This document shows positions 25,500-34,146 of a stretch of DNA of 64,000 nt, piece by piece. A program made the position numbers and the translations under genes. The notes beneath the pieces are model-generated. The model worked only from the letters and a program-made list of their open reading frames with translations, had not been told where the DNA came from and made no database searches. Origin of the DNA: Solimonas flava DSM 18980. GTDB lineage: Bacteria; Pseudomonadota; Gammaproteobacteria; Nevskiales; Nevskiaceae. The stretch is from the NCBI RefSeq assembly GCF_000426685.1, contig NZ_AUFV01000001.1, positions 434,001-498,000 on the forward strand, read 5' to 3'. The stretch's first letter is position 1; each line of letters opens with the position of its first letter.

Positions 25500-26134
25500 G
25501 GCAGACACCACAGCCCGCCGTGGAAAGCCGGCATCGCGGCGGAGGCGGCGAAGCCGGTCACGCCGACCAGGATCATCAGGCCACCGGCGAGGCGCGGCGC
25601 CTGCTGCAGGCGCCCCATCCCGGCGAAGGCCCAGCCGCTGGCGGCGAGCAAGGGGCTGCTGCCGGCCGCGAACGCGGCGAGCAATGCCGCACCGAGCCAG
25701 GACGAGCCGCTGAAGGCGACGGCGGACAACGCGAAGTACAAGGTCGCACAGGGCATCAGCGCCCACAGCAGCCCGCGGCCGAAGCGGCGCCAGGGGCCGG
25801 CGTCGGTGCGCGGCACGCAGCAGGCCGGGACCCGCCGCCTGAGCTGGCGCCAGCCGAGGGCGACCAGCGCGACCGCCGCAATCAGTTGCAGGCTCAGACC
25901 CAGGCCGGTCGGCGGCAACAGCCGCGTCAGCAGCGCACCGCCGGCGCCGGCGGCGGCGCCGAGCAGCGCGTAGCCGACGATGCGGCCGGCATGCAGCGGC
26001 AACAGCTCAAGCAGCAACGGACGGCGTCCATCGCGCGGCAGGTGCAGTTGCTGGACCGCGCCGCACATCAGGCTGCAGTGCGGAGACGTGGCGAGCCCGG
26101 CAACGAACATGGCCGGAACGGCCAATTCGAACAT
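25496..26134 (-). CDS. TauE/SafE (UreH/DsbD_2-like) family membrane protein
   Basis: The product is about 212 aa from ATG 26134. It has six hydrophobic segments, starting MFELAVPAMFVAGLATSPHC, with conserved cysteines and the second family motif GLLWALMPCATLYFALSAVA. Proteins of this small family often sit beside cbb3 oxidase genes and are linked to copper or thiol handling during oxidase assembly (association, not proof). Neighbours are the short DksA-like gene (1 nt upstream) and the thioredoxin gene (4-nt overlap). Confidence 0.82.
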   Translation of the reverse strand: MFELAVPAMFVAGLATSPHCSLMCGAVQQLHLPRDGRRPLLLELLPLHAGRIVGYALLGAAAGAGGALLTRLLPPTGLGLSLQLIAAVALVALGWRQLRRRVPACCVPRTDAGPWRRFGRGLLWALMPCATLYFALSAVAFSGSSWLGAALLAAFAAGSSPLLAASGWAFAGMGRLQQAPRLAGGLMILVGVTGFAASAAMPAFHGGLWCLP

Positions 26135-26135
26135 T

Positions 26136-26477
26136 TCAGCGCTCGTCCGCGCAGGCGCTGCAGCGTGTCGCCTCCGGCAACTTGCTGTGTCGTGCGGCAC
26201 CGATCGGCTGGCCGCAGCGCTCGCATTCGTCCCACAGGCCGGCGTCGGCGCGGCTCAGGGCATGATCGATCTGGCGGATCGCGGTGCGCGTGCGATGCGC
26301 CAGCGCGTCGACCACCTCGTCGTTCTCGGTTTCGGCCGCTTGCTCGGCAAAATCCGCCGACAGCGGCGCGGCGACGCGCTGCTGGTCGTTCTCAAGCCGC
26401 TTCAGCTGCTCGGCGTACTGCTCGCGGCGGCGCTGCAGTCCGGCACGTACCTCGGGGGGCATGGTCCTGTTGGTCAT
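26136..26477 (-). CDS. TraR/DksA-family zinc finger protein (second copy)
   Basis: The product is 113 aa. A helical N-terminal part (EVRAGLQRRREQYAEQLKRL) leads to the DksA-like helix (RTAIRQIDHALSRADAGLWD) and a C4 zinc finger (CERCGQPIGAARHSKLPEA then RCSAC). It may bind the RNA polymerase secondary channel. It lies directly downstream of ccoS and upstream of the TauE-like gene, with an FNR-type site 49 nt before its ATG. It is not a close duplicate of the protein at 7046-7339. Confidence 0.85.
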   Translation of the reverse strand: MTNRTMPPEVRAGLQRRREQYAEQLKRLENDQQRVAAPLSADFAEQAAETENDEVVDALAHRTRTAIRQIDHALSRADAGLWDECERCGQPIGAARHSKLPEATRCSACADER

Positions 26478-26526
26478 CGAAAACTCCGTTTGTGCGGAGT
26501 ATCGTCGCGAACACCCCCCTTTCGCC

Positions 26527-26540
26527 TTGATCTGCGTCAG
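26527..26540 (-). promoter_or_regulatory. FNR-type box upstream of second DksA-like gene
   Basis: TTGATCTGCGTCAG matches TTGAY-N4-RTCAA with one mismatch, overlaps the end of ccoS and lies 49 nt before the ATG at 26477. Confidence 0.42.
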
Positions 26541-26680
26541 CGCGGTTCGTCGTCCGGCATCCTCTCGGCGACGCTGTCGAGATCCTCGTACTGGCCGCTG
26601 CGGATCGCCCAGACCAGCAGGCCGCCGGCGGCCGCCATCAGCACGACCCCGAGCGGGATCAGCAGGAACAGGATTTGCAT
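26537..26680 (-). CDS. ccoS: cbb3 oxidase assembly protein CcoS
   Basis: The product is 47 aa with one membrane helix (MQILFLLIPLGVVLMAAAGG) followed by the CcoS-typical WAIRSGQYEDLDSVAERM. CcoS is needed for cofactor insertion into cbb3 oxidase. The ATG overlaps the ccoI stop by four bases. Confidence 0.9.
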   Translation of the reverse strand: MQILFLLIPLGVVLMAAAGGLLVWAIRSGQYEDLDSVAERMPDDEPR

Positions 26681-28878
26681 CAGTTCGTCTCCCCGCGCCG
26701 CGGCAGACGCAGCGCGTTCAGCACCACGATCAGCGACGACGCCGACATGCCGAGCGCCGCCATCCACGGCGCCAGCGCTCCGGCCATCGCCAGCGGCAGC
26801 ACCGCGACGTTGTAGAGCAGCGCCCAGCCGATGTTCTGCTGCACGCGGCGGCGGATGTCGCGCGCCAGCGTCGGCGCCCCGGCCAGCGCCCGCAGCGATT
26901 CGTCGACCAGCAGCAGATCGGCGCGCGCCTGGGCGAGCGCGGCCCCCTGCGGCATCGCGCAGGCGACGTCGGCGCCGGCCAGCAGCGGCGCGTCGTTGAT
27001 GCCGTCACCGACGGCCATCACCACCCGGCCCTGCGCCTGCAGCTGGCGGACATGCTCCAGCTTGTCCTCGGGGCGCATGCGGGCGTGGACTTCGGTGATG
27101 CCGACGAGACGCGCCAGGGCCTGCGCCGGCGCCTCGGCGTCGCCGGTCAGCAGGCGCACGTCGATGCCTTGCCGGCGCAGCGCGGCGACCGCGGCGGCGG
27201 CTTCCGGGCGCGGCGGCGCCTGCAGCGCGAAGCGCGCCAGCGTCTGCTGCTCGTCGCGCAGCGCCAGCAGTGTCGCCGCCGCCTCGCCGGCGCCGGCCGA
27301 CAGGCCGTCGGCGGCGCCGATCCAGTAGCGGCGGCCCTCGACCAGACCGGCGACGCCGCGGCCCGGCGCGCTGCGCACTTCGCGTGCCGGCAGATTCTGC
27401 TCGTAGCGGCGGAACGCCTGCGCGAGCGGATGGGTCAGCTCGCGCTCCAGCGCCGCGGCGATCGCCAAGCAGCGCTCGGCGGTTTCCGTACCGAGCACTT
27501 CGACGTGTTCGACGACCGGCTGCGAACGCGTCAGCGTACCGGTCTTGTCGAACACCACGGTATCGACATCGGCGAGGCGGCCGAGGCTGCGCGGCCGCGC
27601 GACCAGCACGCCGCGCCGCGCCAGCTGGCCGCTGCCGGCGGCGAAGGCCAGCGGGCCGGCCAGCGACAGCGCGCACGGACAGCTCGCCACCAGCACCGCC
27701 AGCGCTGCCGACAGCGCATGCTCATGGTCGTGCGACCACCAGGCCCAGGCGGTGCCGGCGGCGAGCATCAGAATCAGCAGCGAGAATACGCCGGCGAAAC
27801 GGTCGAGCACCTGCTGGAACGGCGGACGCTCGCGCTCGGCACGCTGCAGCACCGCGGTGATCTGCGCCAGCCAGGTCTGGCTGCCGAGCGCCTCGGCCCG
27901 CAGACGCAGCGGCGCGGCGCCGACATTGACGCTGCCGGCGAGCAGGCGTTCGTTGCGGCGGTGCAGAACCGGCTTGGCCTCGCCGCTGAGCAGGGCCTCG
28001 TCGAGCTCGGCCGCCAGATCGAGCAGCGCGCCGTCGACCGGCACCGCCTCCCCGGGCGCAACCTTGAGCACATCGCCGAGCACGACCTGCGCCAGCGGCA
28101 CGGTCTGCTCGCCGCTCTCGCCGACCCGCGTCGCCGTCAGCTTGCGCATGCCGACCAGCCGGCGCAGGTGGCCGGCCGCCCTGGCGCGGGAGCGGCCTTC
28201 GAGAAAGCGGGCGCCGGACAGCAGCATCACGAACATCGTCGCCGAGTCGAAGTACAGCTCGCCACTGCCCGCCAGCACGCGCCAGGCCGAAACCAGGTAA
28301 GCGACGACGATCGACACCGCGATCGGCACATCCATGTCGACGCGGCGTGCGCGCAAGGCCCGCGCCGCGCCGGCCAGGAACGGCCAGCCGCCGTAAATCA
28401 CGCACGGCGTCGCGAACAGCCACTGCGTCCAGCGCAGCAATTGCAGCACCGACGGATCGATGCCGGCCGCATCGCTGCCGTAGGTCGGCCAGGCCAGCAT
28501 CATCACCTGCATCGAGCACAGCACGGCGACGCCGATGCGGGCCAGCTGCTCGCGCGCACCGCGGCGGTCGCCGTTGATCCGTACGTCCTGGGCCAGGACG
28601 CGCGGCGTATAGCCCTCGCCGTCAAGCAGCGCCAGGATCGACGACAGCGGCTCGATCTCCGGCGCGAAGCGGAACTGCACCGTGCGCCCGGCCAGATTGA
28701 CCTGCACCTGGCTGGCATGCGGCGCGAGCAGACGCTCGACGCGCGCGACGCAGGCGCCGCAATGCATGCCGTCCAGGCCGAGCAGCACCTCGCGCTGACC
28801 GGCGCCGGCCGGTGCGCTGATGCTGTCGCGCATCTCGGGACGGTCATAAACCTGCCACTGCAGGGCGCTCGCGCTCAT
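26680..28878 (-). CDS. ccoI: Copper-translocating P-type ATPase CcoI (FixI)
   Basis: The protein is 732 aa. An N-terminal metal-binding domain carries GMHCGAC; the sixth membrane helix has the CPC motif (ASCPCALSLAGPLAF); DKTGTLTRSQ is the phosphorylation site and GDGINDAPLLAGADV the hinge. CcoI/CtpA moves Cu across the inner membrane for the haem-copper centre of cbb3 oxidase rather than for copper efflux. It lies between ccoG and ccoS, the standard place. Confidence 0.94.
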   Translation of the reverse strand: MSASALQWQVYDRPEMRDSISAPAGAGQREVLLGLDGMHCGACVARVERLLAPHASQVQVNLAGRTVQFRFAPEIEPLSSILALLDGEGYTPRVLAQDVRINGDRRGAREQLARIGVAVLCSMQVMMLAWPTYGSDAAGIDPSVLQLLRWTQWLFATPCVIYGGWPFLAGAARALRARRVDMDVPIAVSIVVAYLVSAWRVLAGSGELYFDSATMFVMLLSGARFLEGRSRARAAGHLRRLVGMRKLTATRVGESGEQTVPLAQVVLGDVLKVAPGEAVPVDGALLDLAAELDEALLSGEAKPVLHRRNERLLAGSVNVGAAPLRLRAEALGSQTWLAQITAVLQRAERERPPFQQVLDRFAGVFSLLILMLAAGTAWAWWSHDHEHALSAALAVLVASCPCALSLAGPLAFAAGSGQLARRGVLVARPRSLGRLADVDTVVFDKTGTLTRSQPVVEHVEVLGTETAERCLAIAAALERELTHPLAQAFRRYEQNLPAREVRSAPGRGVAGLVEGRRYWIGAADGLSAGAGEAAATLLALRDEQQTLARFALQAPPRPEAAAAVAALRRQGIDVRLLTGDAEAPAQALARLVGITEVHARMRPEDKLEHVRQLQAQGRVVMAVGDGINDAPLLAGADVACAMPQGAALAQARADLLLVDESLRALAGAPTLARDIRRRVQQNIGWALLYNVAVLPLAMAGALAPWMAALGMSASSLIVVLNALRLPRRGETN

Positions 28879-28915
28879 GCGGAAGATTCCGGTGACTTCG
28901 GGTTGCGGTCGTCGT

Positions 28916-29098
28916 TCAGCGCGGATTGACGATCGGCCCGTGCGTTTCGGGCAGCGGCGTGAAGCCGCCCTCGAAAGCCAGCGTCATCGTCACCGCCCCG
29001 GCGATCAGCACCGCCGCCGGCAGCAGGAACAGCAACGCGAATTCGAGACCGTAGTGCGAGCCGCGGCGCGGCGTGGTGACGGCGTTGGGCGTGTCCAT
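28916..29098 (-). CDS. 60-aa single-pass membrane protein in the place of CcoH
   Basis: The product is 60 aa with one helix (EFALLFLLPAAVLIAGAVTM) and the short tail TLAFEGGFTPLPETHGPIVN. The helix and following TLAFEGG resemble the N-terminal helix of FixH/CcoH, but the ~110-residue periplasmic domain of normal CcoH is absent. The start at 29098 is chosen because AAGAGG lies 7 nt before it; an ATG six codons upstream is possible. It sits between ccoG and ccoI exactly where ccoH is expected. Whether it replaces CcoH is inference. Confidence 0.68.
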   Translation of the reverse strand: MDTPNAVTTPRRGSHYGLEFALLFLLPAAVLIAGAVTMTLAFEGGFTPLPETHGPIVNPR

Positions 29099-29117
29099 CG
29101 CGATACCTCTTTTCATT

Positions 29118-30620
29118 TCAGTGGTGACGGGATTCCCCGCCCTCGTGTTCCTCGGCGTCCTCGTCGTGATCGCGGCCGTCGGAGAGGAAGGTGGCGACGC
29201 GTTCGCGCCGCGACTGCTTGGCGTCGTCGGCGGTGACGACGAAATGCAGCTTGGCGACCGTCGGGTGCGCGCCGTGCGCCCGCGCCGTGACCGTCGCCGA
29301 GACGTGCTCGCCCGGCGCGGCGCTCAGGCTGTCAGGCTCCAGCTCGACGTCGCCGCCGTCGTCGAAACGCGCCAGCACGCTGTAGTGGCGCGTATGCGTG
29401 TCCTTGTTCGAGATCTTCACCGCGTAGACGTTCTCGATGCGGCCGTCGACCAGCTCGCGGTACAGCTGCTTGCGATCGCGCACGACGTCGAGATCGAACG
29501 GGCTGCGTGTGAAGATCAGCCAGGCGGTCGCCGCCAGCACCGCCATCCAGACCAGTCCGTACCCGATCATGCGGCCGCGGAAGATATGGAAGCCGCCGCC
29601 GGTATCGTGGCGGGCACTGCTGTAGCGGATCAGGTTGCGCGGCTTGCCGACCTGATCCATGACCTCGTTGCAGGCGTCGATGCAGGCCGCGCAGGCGATG
29701 CACTCGTACTGCAGGCCGTTGCGGATATCGATGCCGACCGGACAGGCCTGCACGCACATCGAGCAGTCGATGCAATCGCCCTGCTTGAGCGGCGCGAGCT
29801 CCACCTCGTTCTCGGAACGCTCGCCGGCGAGCACCGCGGCCGCGGTCGGCGCGCGCTGCTGCATCAGCTTCTTGAAGATGCCCTTGCGCGGCTCGCCGCG
29901 TTTCTCATCGTAGGCGATGATCAGCGTGTCGCGATCGAACATCGCGCTCTGGAAGCGGGCGTACGGGCACATGTACTTGCAGACCTGCTCGCGCAGGAAG
30001 CCGGCGTTGCCCCAGGTCGCAAAGCCGTAGAACAGCACCCAGAACAGCGACCAGCCGCCGAGCGTGAAATGCGCGGCATCGGCGAACAGCTCGCGTGCGG
30101 GCACGAAATACGCGACGAAGCTCAGGCCGGTGTAGAGCCCGAACAGCGCCCAGGCCAGATGCTTGGCCCCCTTGCGCAGAATCTTCTGCGCATGCCACGG
30201 CCCGCGGTCGAGCTTCATGCGCGCATGGCGGTCGCCCTCGATCGCGCGCTCGATCCACAGGAAGGCCTCGGTCCACACCGTCTGCGGGCAGGCATAGCCG
30301 CACCACAGGCGGCCGGCCAGTGTAGTGAAGAAGAACAGCGTCAGCGCCGCCGCCAGCAACAGCGCCGACAACAGGTAGAAGTCCTGCGGCACGATGGTCA
30401 GGCCGAAGACGTGAAAGCGCCGCGCCGGCAGGTCGAACAGCACCAGCGGCGTCTCGCCGATACGGACCCACGGCAGCCCGTAGAACAGGCCGAGCAACAC
30501 CAGCACCGTGGCGACGCGCAGACGCGCGAACAGGCCGCGCACGTCGCGCGGATAGACCTTGCCCGACGACTGGTACATCAGGACCGGCTGTTCCTTCACC
30601 TGCTGCTCACCGTGTGCCAC
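29118..30620 (-). CDS. ccoG: cbb3 oxidase maturation factor CcoG (FixG, ferredoxin-type)
   Basis: The protein is 500 aa from GTG 30620, with GGGGGG upstream. It has five hydrophobic segments, the LWCGYACPQTVWTEAF and KYMCPYARFQSAM motifs, and a [4Fe-4S] pair reading CIDCSMCVQACPVGIDI and CIACAACIDACNEV. The C-terminal periplasmic Ig-like FixG domain (ENVYAVKISNKDTHTRHYSV) is present, with an unusual His/Glu-rich tail (HDEDAEEHEGGESRHH). CcoG reduces copper for CcoI. Its start overlaps the preceding small gene by 14 nt. Confidence 0.93.
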   Translation of the reverse strand: MAHGEQQVKEQPVLMYQSSGKVYPRDVRGLFARLRVATVLVLLGLFYGLPWVRIGETPLVLFDLPARRFHVFGLTIVPQDFYLLSALLLAAALTLFFFTTLAGRLWCGYACPQTVWTEAFLWIERAIEGDRHARMKLDRGPWHAQKILRKGAKHLAWALFGLYTGLSFVAYFVPARELFADAAHFTLGGWSLFWVLFYGFATWGNAGFLREQVCKYMCPYARFQSAMFDRDTLIIAYDEKRGEPRKGIFKKLMQQRAPTAAAVLAGERSENEVELAPLKQGDCIDCSMCVQACPVGIDIRNGLQYECIACAACIDACNEVMDQVGKPRNLIRYSSARHDTGGGFHIFRGRMIGYGLVWMAVLAATAWLIFTRSPFDLDVVRDRKQLYRELVDGRIENVYAVKISNKDTHTRHYSVLARFDDGGDVELEPDSLSAAPGEHVSATVTARAHGAHPTVAKLHFVVTADDAKQSRRERVATFLSDGRDHDEDAEEHEGGESRHH

Positions 30621-30918
30621 GTTGATCCCCCCGCTCGACCGGCGTCGCCAGTACCGCGGCGATCAGTGCCGGGACCACCGCCAGCAGCCACAGCACTGCA
30701 AAGCCGATCGCCACGCGCGCCGGCGTCTTCAGCGGCAGCCAGCCCTCGGCCGGCAGCAGCAGCAGCGTGATCAGCGACACGCTGGCGCCGAGGAACGACG
30801 CCCACAGCACCGCGCTGATCTGCTGGAATTCGCGCCGGCCGCCGAGCGCCCGGCGACGGGCACCGGCGACGATCGCCGGTGCCTCGTCTTCCGCGTGGAG
30901 ATCGGGCTCGTCGTTCAC
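30607..30918 (-). CDS. Small two-helix membrane protein in cco operon, unknown
   Basis: The product is 103 aa from GTG 30918. After a charged N-terminus it has two hydrophobic helices (FQQISAVLWASFLGASVSLI and ARVAIGFAVLWLLAVVPALI) and a basic tail. I do not recognise the family. It overlaps the ccoP stop (GTGA) and the ccoG start, so it is translated as part of the cbb3 operon. A role in oxidase assembly or as an extra subunit is only inferred from position. Confidence 0.68.
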   Translation of the reverse strand: MNDEPDLHAEDEAPAIVAGARRRALGGRREFQQISAVLWASFLGASVSLITLLLLPAEGWLPLKTPARVAIGFAVLWLLAVVPALIAAVLATPVERGDQRGTR

Positions 30919-31805
30919 GGCTTGGCGTCCGTCTGCGACAGGCTGTAGACGTAGGCGGCGACCACGCGAATCTCGTCCGGCGTGAGAATCTTCTCGTGCG
31001 CCGGCATCTGGCTGTGGCGGCCGAACAGGATCGTCTCGCGGATGCGCTCGCGCGTGCCGCCGTGCAGCCAGATGTCGTCGGTCAGGTTCGGCGCGCCGAG
31101 CAGAGGGTTGCCGTGGCCGTCGGGACCGTGACAGGCCGCGCAGGTGATCGCGAACTGCTTCTGGGCACGCTCGCGCACCGCCGGATCGAGCTTCGGGTCG
31201 TTCCAATGGCTGACGTAGCGCACCAGCGCATCGACCGTCGCCGCATCGATTGCACCGTTGAACGGCGGCATCGTGCCGCCGCGGCCGTTGGTGATCGACG
31301 CCACGATCGCTTCGGGCGTGCCGCCGTACAGCCAGTCCTTGTCGGACAGGTTCGGGAAGCCCAGCGCACCGTGCGCGTCGGCGCCGTGGCAGCCGGCACA
31401 GTTGTTGAGGAACACGCCGCGGCCCAGCGCCACCGCCTTCTGATCAGCGGCCAGCGCCGCCACGTCGAGATCGTGGAACGCGGCGAACTGCCGGTCGCGC
31501 TGCGCGTGGTAGGCGTCGAGATCCCCCTGCATCTGCTTCTGCGAGGACCAGCCGAGCCGGCCGGCGAAGTTGCCGAGACCCGGATAGAAGATCAGGTACG
31601 CGGCGCCGAAGATGACCGTGATCAGGAACAGGTTCAGCCACCAGCGCGGCAAGGGATTGTTGTACTCGCGCAGGTCGTCGTCCCAGACGTGGCCGGTATC
31701 GGCCGAGCCCTGCTTGCCGCGCGCGTTGGCGAGCAGCAGCCACAGCGCGCCGACCATCATGGCCACCGTGATGCCGATGACCACCCAGTGCCAGAATCCG
31801 CTCAT
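30915..31805 (-). CDS. ccoP: cbb3 oxidase subunit III, dihaem cytochrome c CcoP
   Basis: The protein is 296 aa with two N-terminal membrane helices (WVVIGITVAMMVGALWLLLA and LPRWWLNLFLITVIFGAAYL), then two cytochrome c domains with haem motifs CAGCHG and CAACHG and downstream methionine ligands (GGTMPPF and HSQMPAH). It passes electrons to CcoO/CcoN on the periplasmic side. The ATG overlaps the ccoQ stop by four bases. Confidence 0.95.
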   Translation of the reverse strand: MSGFWHWVVIGITVAMMVGALWLLLANARGKQGSADTGHVWDDDLREYNNPLPRWWLNLFLITVIFGAAYLIFYPGLGNFAGRLGWSSQKQMQGDLDAYHAQRDRQFAAFHDLDVAALAADQKAVALGRGVFLNNCAGCHGADAHGALGFPNLSDKDWLYGGTPEAIVASITNGRGGTMPPFNGAIDAATVDALVRYVSHWNDPKLDPAVRERAQKQFAITCAACHGPDGHGNPLLGAPNLTDDIWLHGGTRERIRETILFGRHSQMPAHEKILTPDEIRVVAAYVYSLSQTDAKP

Positions 31806-31987
31806 GACCGACCTCCGTTCTGCCGGCCGCGGCAGCAGTGGCTCGATTCGACGCCGAGCGGCACGTCATCCTTGAGCGGCAGTTCCGCCGCCTCTTCGAA
31901 ACGGGCGCGGTTGTGCGCCGAGTAAGCCCAGGCGGTAATGCCGAGGAAGGCCAGCAATAGCGTGGCAGTGACCAGACCGCTGATCAT
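31802..31987 (-). CDS. ccoQ: cbb3 oxidase small subunit CcoQ (FixQ)
   Basis: The product is 61 aa with one membrane helix (GLVTATLLLAFLGITAWAYS) followed by RARFEEAAELPLKDD, the usual CcoQ pattern. It stabilises the complex. It overlaps both neighbours by four bases. The Cys-Cys tail (SSHCCRGRQNGG) is unusual. Confidence 0.92.
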   Translation of the reverse strand: MISGLVTATLLLAFLGITAWAYSAHNRARFEEAAELPLKDDVPLGVESSHCCRGRQNGGRS

Positions 31988-32619
31988 GAGGCGTCTCCGG
32001 TGGACGCAGGCGCGGCGGCCGGGGCGACCGGCGCGCGCAGCGACTGCAGGAAGGCGATGAGGGCGTCGAGCTTGGTCTTGCCGGCGACCGCTTCCGGCGC
32101 CGAGGCGATGTCAGCCTCGCTGAACGGCACGCCGACGCGCGACAGCGCGCGCATCTCGGCCTGCACGTCCTCGGCGTCGAGCGCCTGCTCGGCGAGCCAC
32201 GGGTAGCCGGGCATGTTCGACTCCGGCACGACGTCGCGCGGGTTCAGCAGATGGATGCGGTGCCAGTCGTCGGAGTAGCGACCGCCGACGCGCGAAAGGT
32301 CCGGGCCGGTGCGCTTGCTGCCCCACTGGAACGGATGGTCCCAGATCGACTCGGAGGCCTGGCCGGCCGGGCCGTAACGCAGCACTTCCTCGGCCAGCGA
32401 GCGCACCATCTGCGAGTGGCAGTTGTAGCAGCCTTCGCGAATGTAGACGTCGCGGCCCGCGACTTCGAGCGGCGTGCGCGTCTTCATGCCCGGCGCCGGC
32501 TGCATCTTCGCCTGCTCGGCCATCAGCGGCACGATCTCGACGAAGCCGCCGAAGCTGATCGCGACGGCCGTCAGTATGGCCAGCCAGCCGACGCTCTTCT
32601 CAATCTTTTCGTGGTTCAT
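31984..32619 (-). CDS. ccoO: cbb3 oxidase subunit II, cytochrome c CcoO
   Basis: The protein is 211 aa with an N-terminal anchor ([20 protein letters not shown]) and the haem c motif [10 protein letters not shown] typical of CcoO, plus SNMPGYPWL as the axial methionine region. It overlaps ccoN by four bases. Confidence 0.95.
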   Translation of the reverse strand: MNHEKIEKSVGWLAILTAVAISFGGFVEIVPLMAEQAKMQPAPGMKTRTPLEVAGRDVYIREGCYNCHSQMVRSLAEEVLRYGPAGQASESIWDHPFQWGSKRTGPDLSRVGGRYSDDWHRIHLLNPRDVVPESNMPGYPWLAEQALDAEDVQAEMRALSRVGVPFSEADIASAPEAVAGKTKLDALIAFLQSLRAPVAPAAAPASTGDAS

Positions 32620-34049
32620 GCGCGGGCCTCCGCCGCCGCAACGGCCTGGGGTTCAGAAGCGGGACCGATGGTCTTCCAGACATTCCAGACCATCACCAAC
32701 ATGCCGGTCAGATAGATCGCGCCGCCGGCCAGGCGCATCGCGTAGAACGGATAGGTGGCCTTGAGGCTTTCGATGAAGCTGTAGGTCAGCGAACCGTCAG
32801 CTTCGGTGGCGCGCCACATCAGGCCTTGCATGACGCCGGCGATCCACATCGCGACGATGTAGAGCACGGTGCCGATCGTCGCCAGCCAGAAATGCAGGTT
32901 GATGGCCGGCACGCTGTACATCGCCGGCTTGTTCCAGAGCTTGGGAATCAGCGCGTAGATCGAACCGAAAGTGATCATCGCGACCCAGCCGAGCGCACCG
33001 GAGTGCACGTGGCCGATCGTCCAGTCGGTGTAGTGCGACAGCGCGTTGACCGTCTTGATCGACATCATCGGACCTTCGAAGGTCGACATGCCGTAGAACG
33101 ACAGCGAGACGATCAGGAACTTGAGGATCGGATCGTCGCGCAGCTTATGCCAGGCGCCCGACAGCGTCATGATGCCGTTGATCATGCCGCCCCAGGACGG
33201 CGCCAGCAGGATCAGCGAGAACACCATGCCCAGCGACTGCGCCCAGTCCGGCAGCGCCGTGTACATCAGGTGATGCGGGCCGGCCCACATGTAGACGCTG
33301 ATCAGCGCCCAGAAGTGCACGACCGAGAGCCGGTAGCTGTAGATCGGCCGGCCGGCCTGCTTCGGCACGAAGTAGTACATCATGCCGAGGAAGCCGGCAG
33401 TCAGGAAGAATCCGACCGCGTTGTGGCCATACCACCACTGCACCATCGCGTCGACCGCACCGCCGTAGAGCGAGTAGGACTTGGTCAGCGAGATCGGAAT
33501 GGCGGCGCTGTTGACGATATGCAGCACCGCGACGGCGATGATGAACGAGCCGTAGAACCAGTTGGCAACGTAGATGTGGCTGACGGTGCGCTTGGCGATC
33601 GTGCCGAAGAAGACCACCGCATACGCGACCCAGACGACCGCGATGAGCAGATCGATCGGCCATTCGAGCTCGGCGTATTCCTTGCCCTGTGTCATGCCCA
33701 GCGGCAGCGTGATGGCCGCAGCCAGAATCACCACCTGCCAGCCCCAGAACGTGAACGCGGCGAGCTTGGGCAGGAACAGCGGCGCGCGGCAGGTCCGCTG
33801 CACGACCCAGTACGAGGTCGCGAACAAACCCGAGCCACCGAACGCGAAGATCACCGCGTTGGTGTGCAGGGGGCGCAGGTGGCTGTAGGTCAGCCAGGGG
33901 ACATCCATGTTCAGCGCCGGCCACAGCAGTTCGGCGGCGATGAACACGCCGACCGTCATGCCGACCAGGCCCCAGACCACGGTCATGATGCTGAATTGCC
34001 GCACGACTCTGTCGTGGTAGTGCGGTACGGCGACATCGCTTGTGCTCAT
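32616..34049 (-). CDS. ccoN: cbb3 oxidase catalytic subunit CcoN
   Basis: The protein is about 477 aa with twelve hydrophobic segments. Haem/copper histidine regions are visible, e.g. [54 protein letters not shown] and [20 protein letters not shown]. It reduces O2 to water with high affinity at the inner membrane. The ATG at 34049 is chosen because similarity begins there; a perfect FNR-type box lies 65 nt upstream, as for cbb3 operons in many proteobacteria. First gene of a leftward run that continues to ccoS. Confidence 0.96.
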   Translation of the reverse strand: MSTSDVAVPHYHDRVVRQFSIMTVVWGLVGMTVGVFIAAELLWPALNMDVPWLTYSHLRPLHTNAVIFAFGGSGLFATSYWVVQRTCRAPLFLPKLAAFTFWGWQVVILAAAITLPLGMTQGKEYAELEWPIDLLIAVVWVAYAVVFFGTIAKRTVSHIYVANWFYGSFIIAVAVLHIVNSAAIPISLTKSYSLYGGAVDAMVQWWYGHNAVGFFLTAGFLGMMYYFVPKQAGRPIYSYRLSVVHFWALISVYMWAGPHHLMYTALPDWAQSLGMVFSLILLAPSWGGMINGIMTLSGAWHKLRDDPILKFLIVSLSFYGMSTFEGPMMSIKTVNALSHYTDWTIGHVHSGALGWVAMITFGSIYALIPKLWNKPAMYSVPAINLHFWLATIGTVLYIVAMWIAGVMQGLMWRATEADGSLTYSFIESLKATYPFYAMRLAGGAIYLTGMLVMVWNVWKTIGPASEPQAVAAAEARA

Positions 34050-34114
34050 CGGAAGGCTCTCGGACTCGCGGGTGTTTGCGGCAGGGAGTGTCGGAGCGGA
34101 CCTCGACTGCGGCA

Positions 34115-34128
34115 TTGACCGCCGTCAA
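34115..34128 (-). promoter_or_regulatory. FNR/ANR box of the cbb3 operon
   Basis: TTGACCGCCGTCAA is a perfect inverted repeat 65 nt before the ccoN ATG. It is identical to the 14-mer in front of the flavodoxin gene (1322-1335). Confidence 0.7.
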
Positions 34129-34146
34129 GTCGCTCCGGCACCGGAA

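Noticed and set aside
28924-28938. TTGACGATCGG near ccoI as another FNR box
   Set aside because: Only one half-site is present; the second half (GGCCC) does not match.
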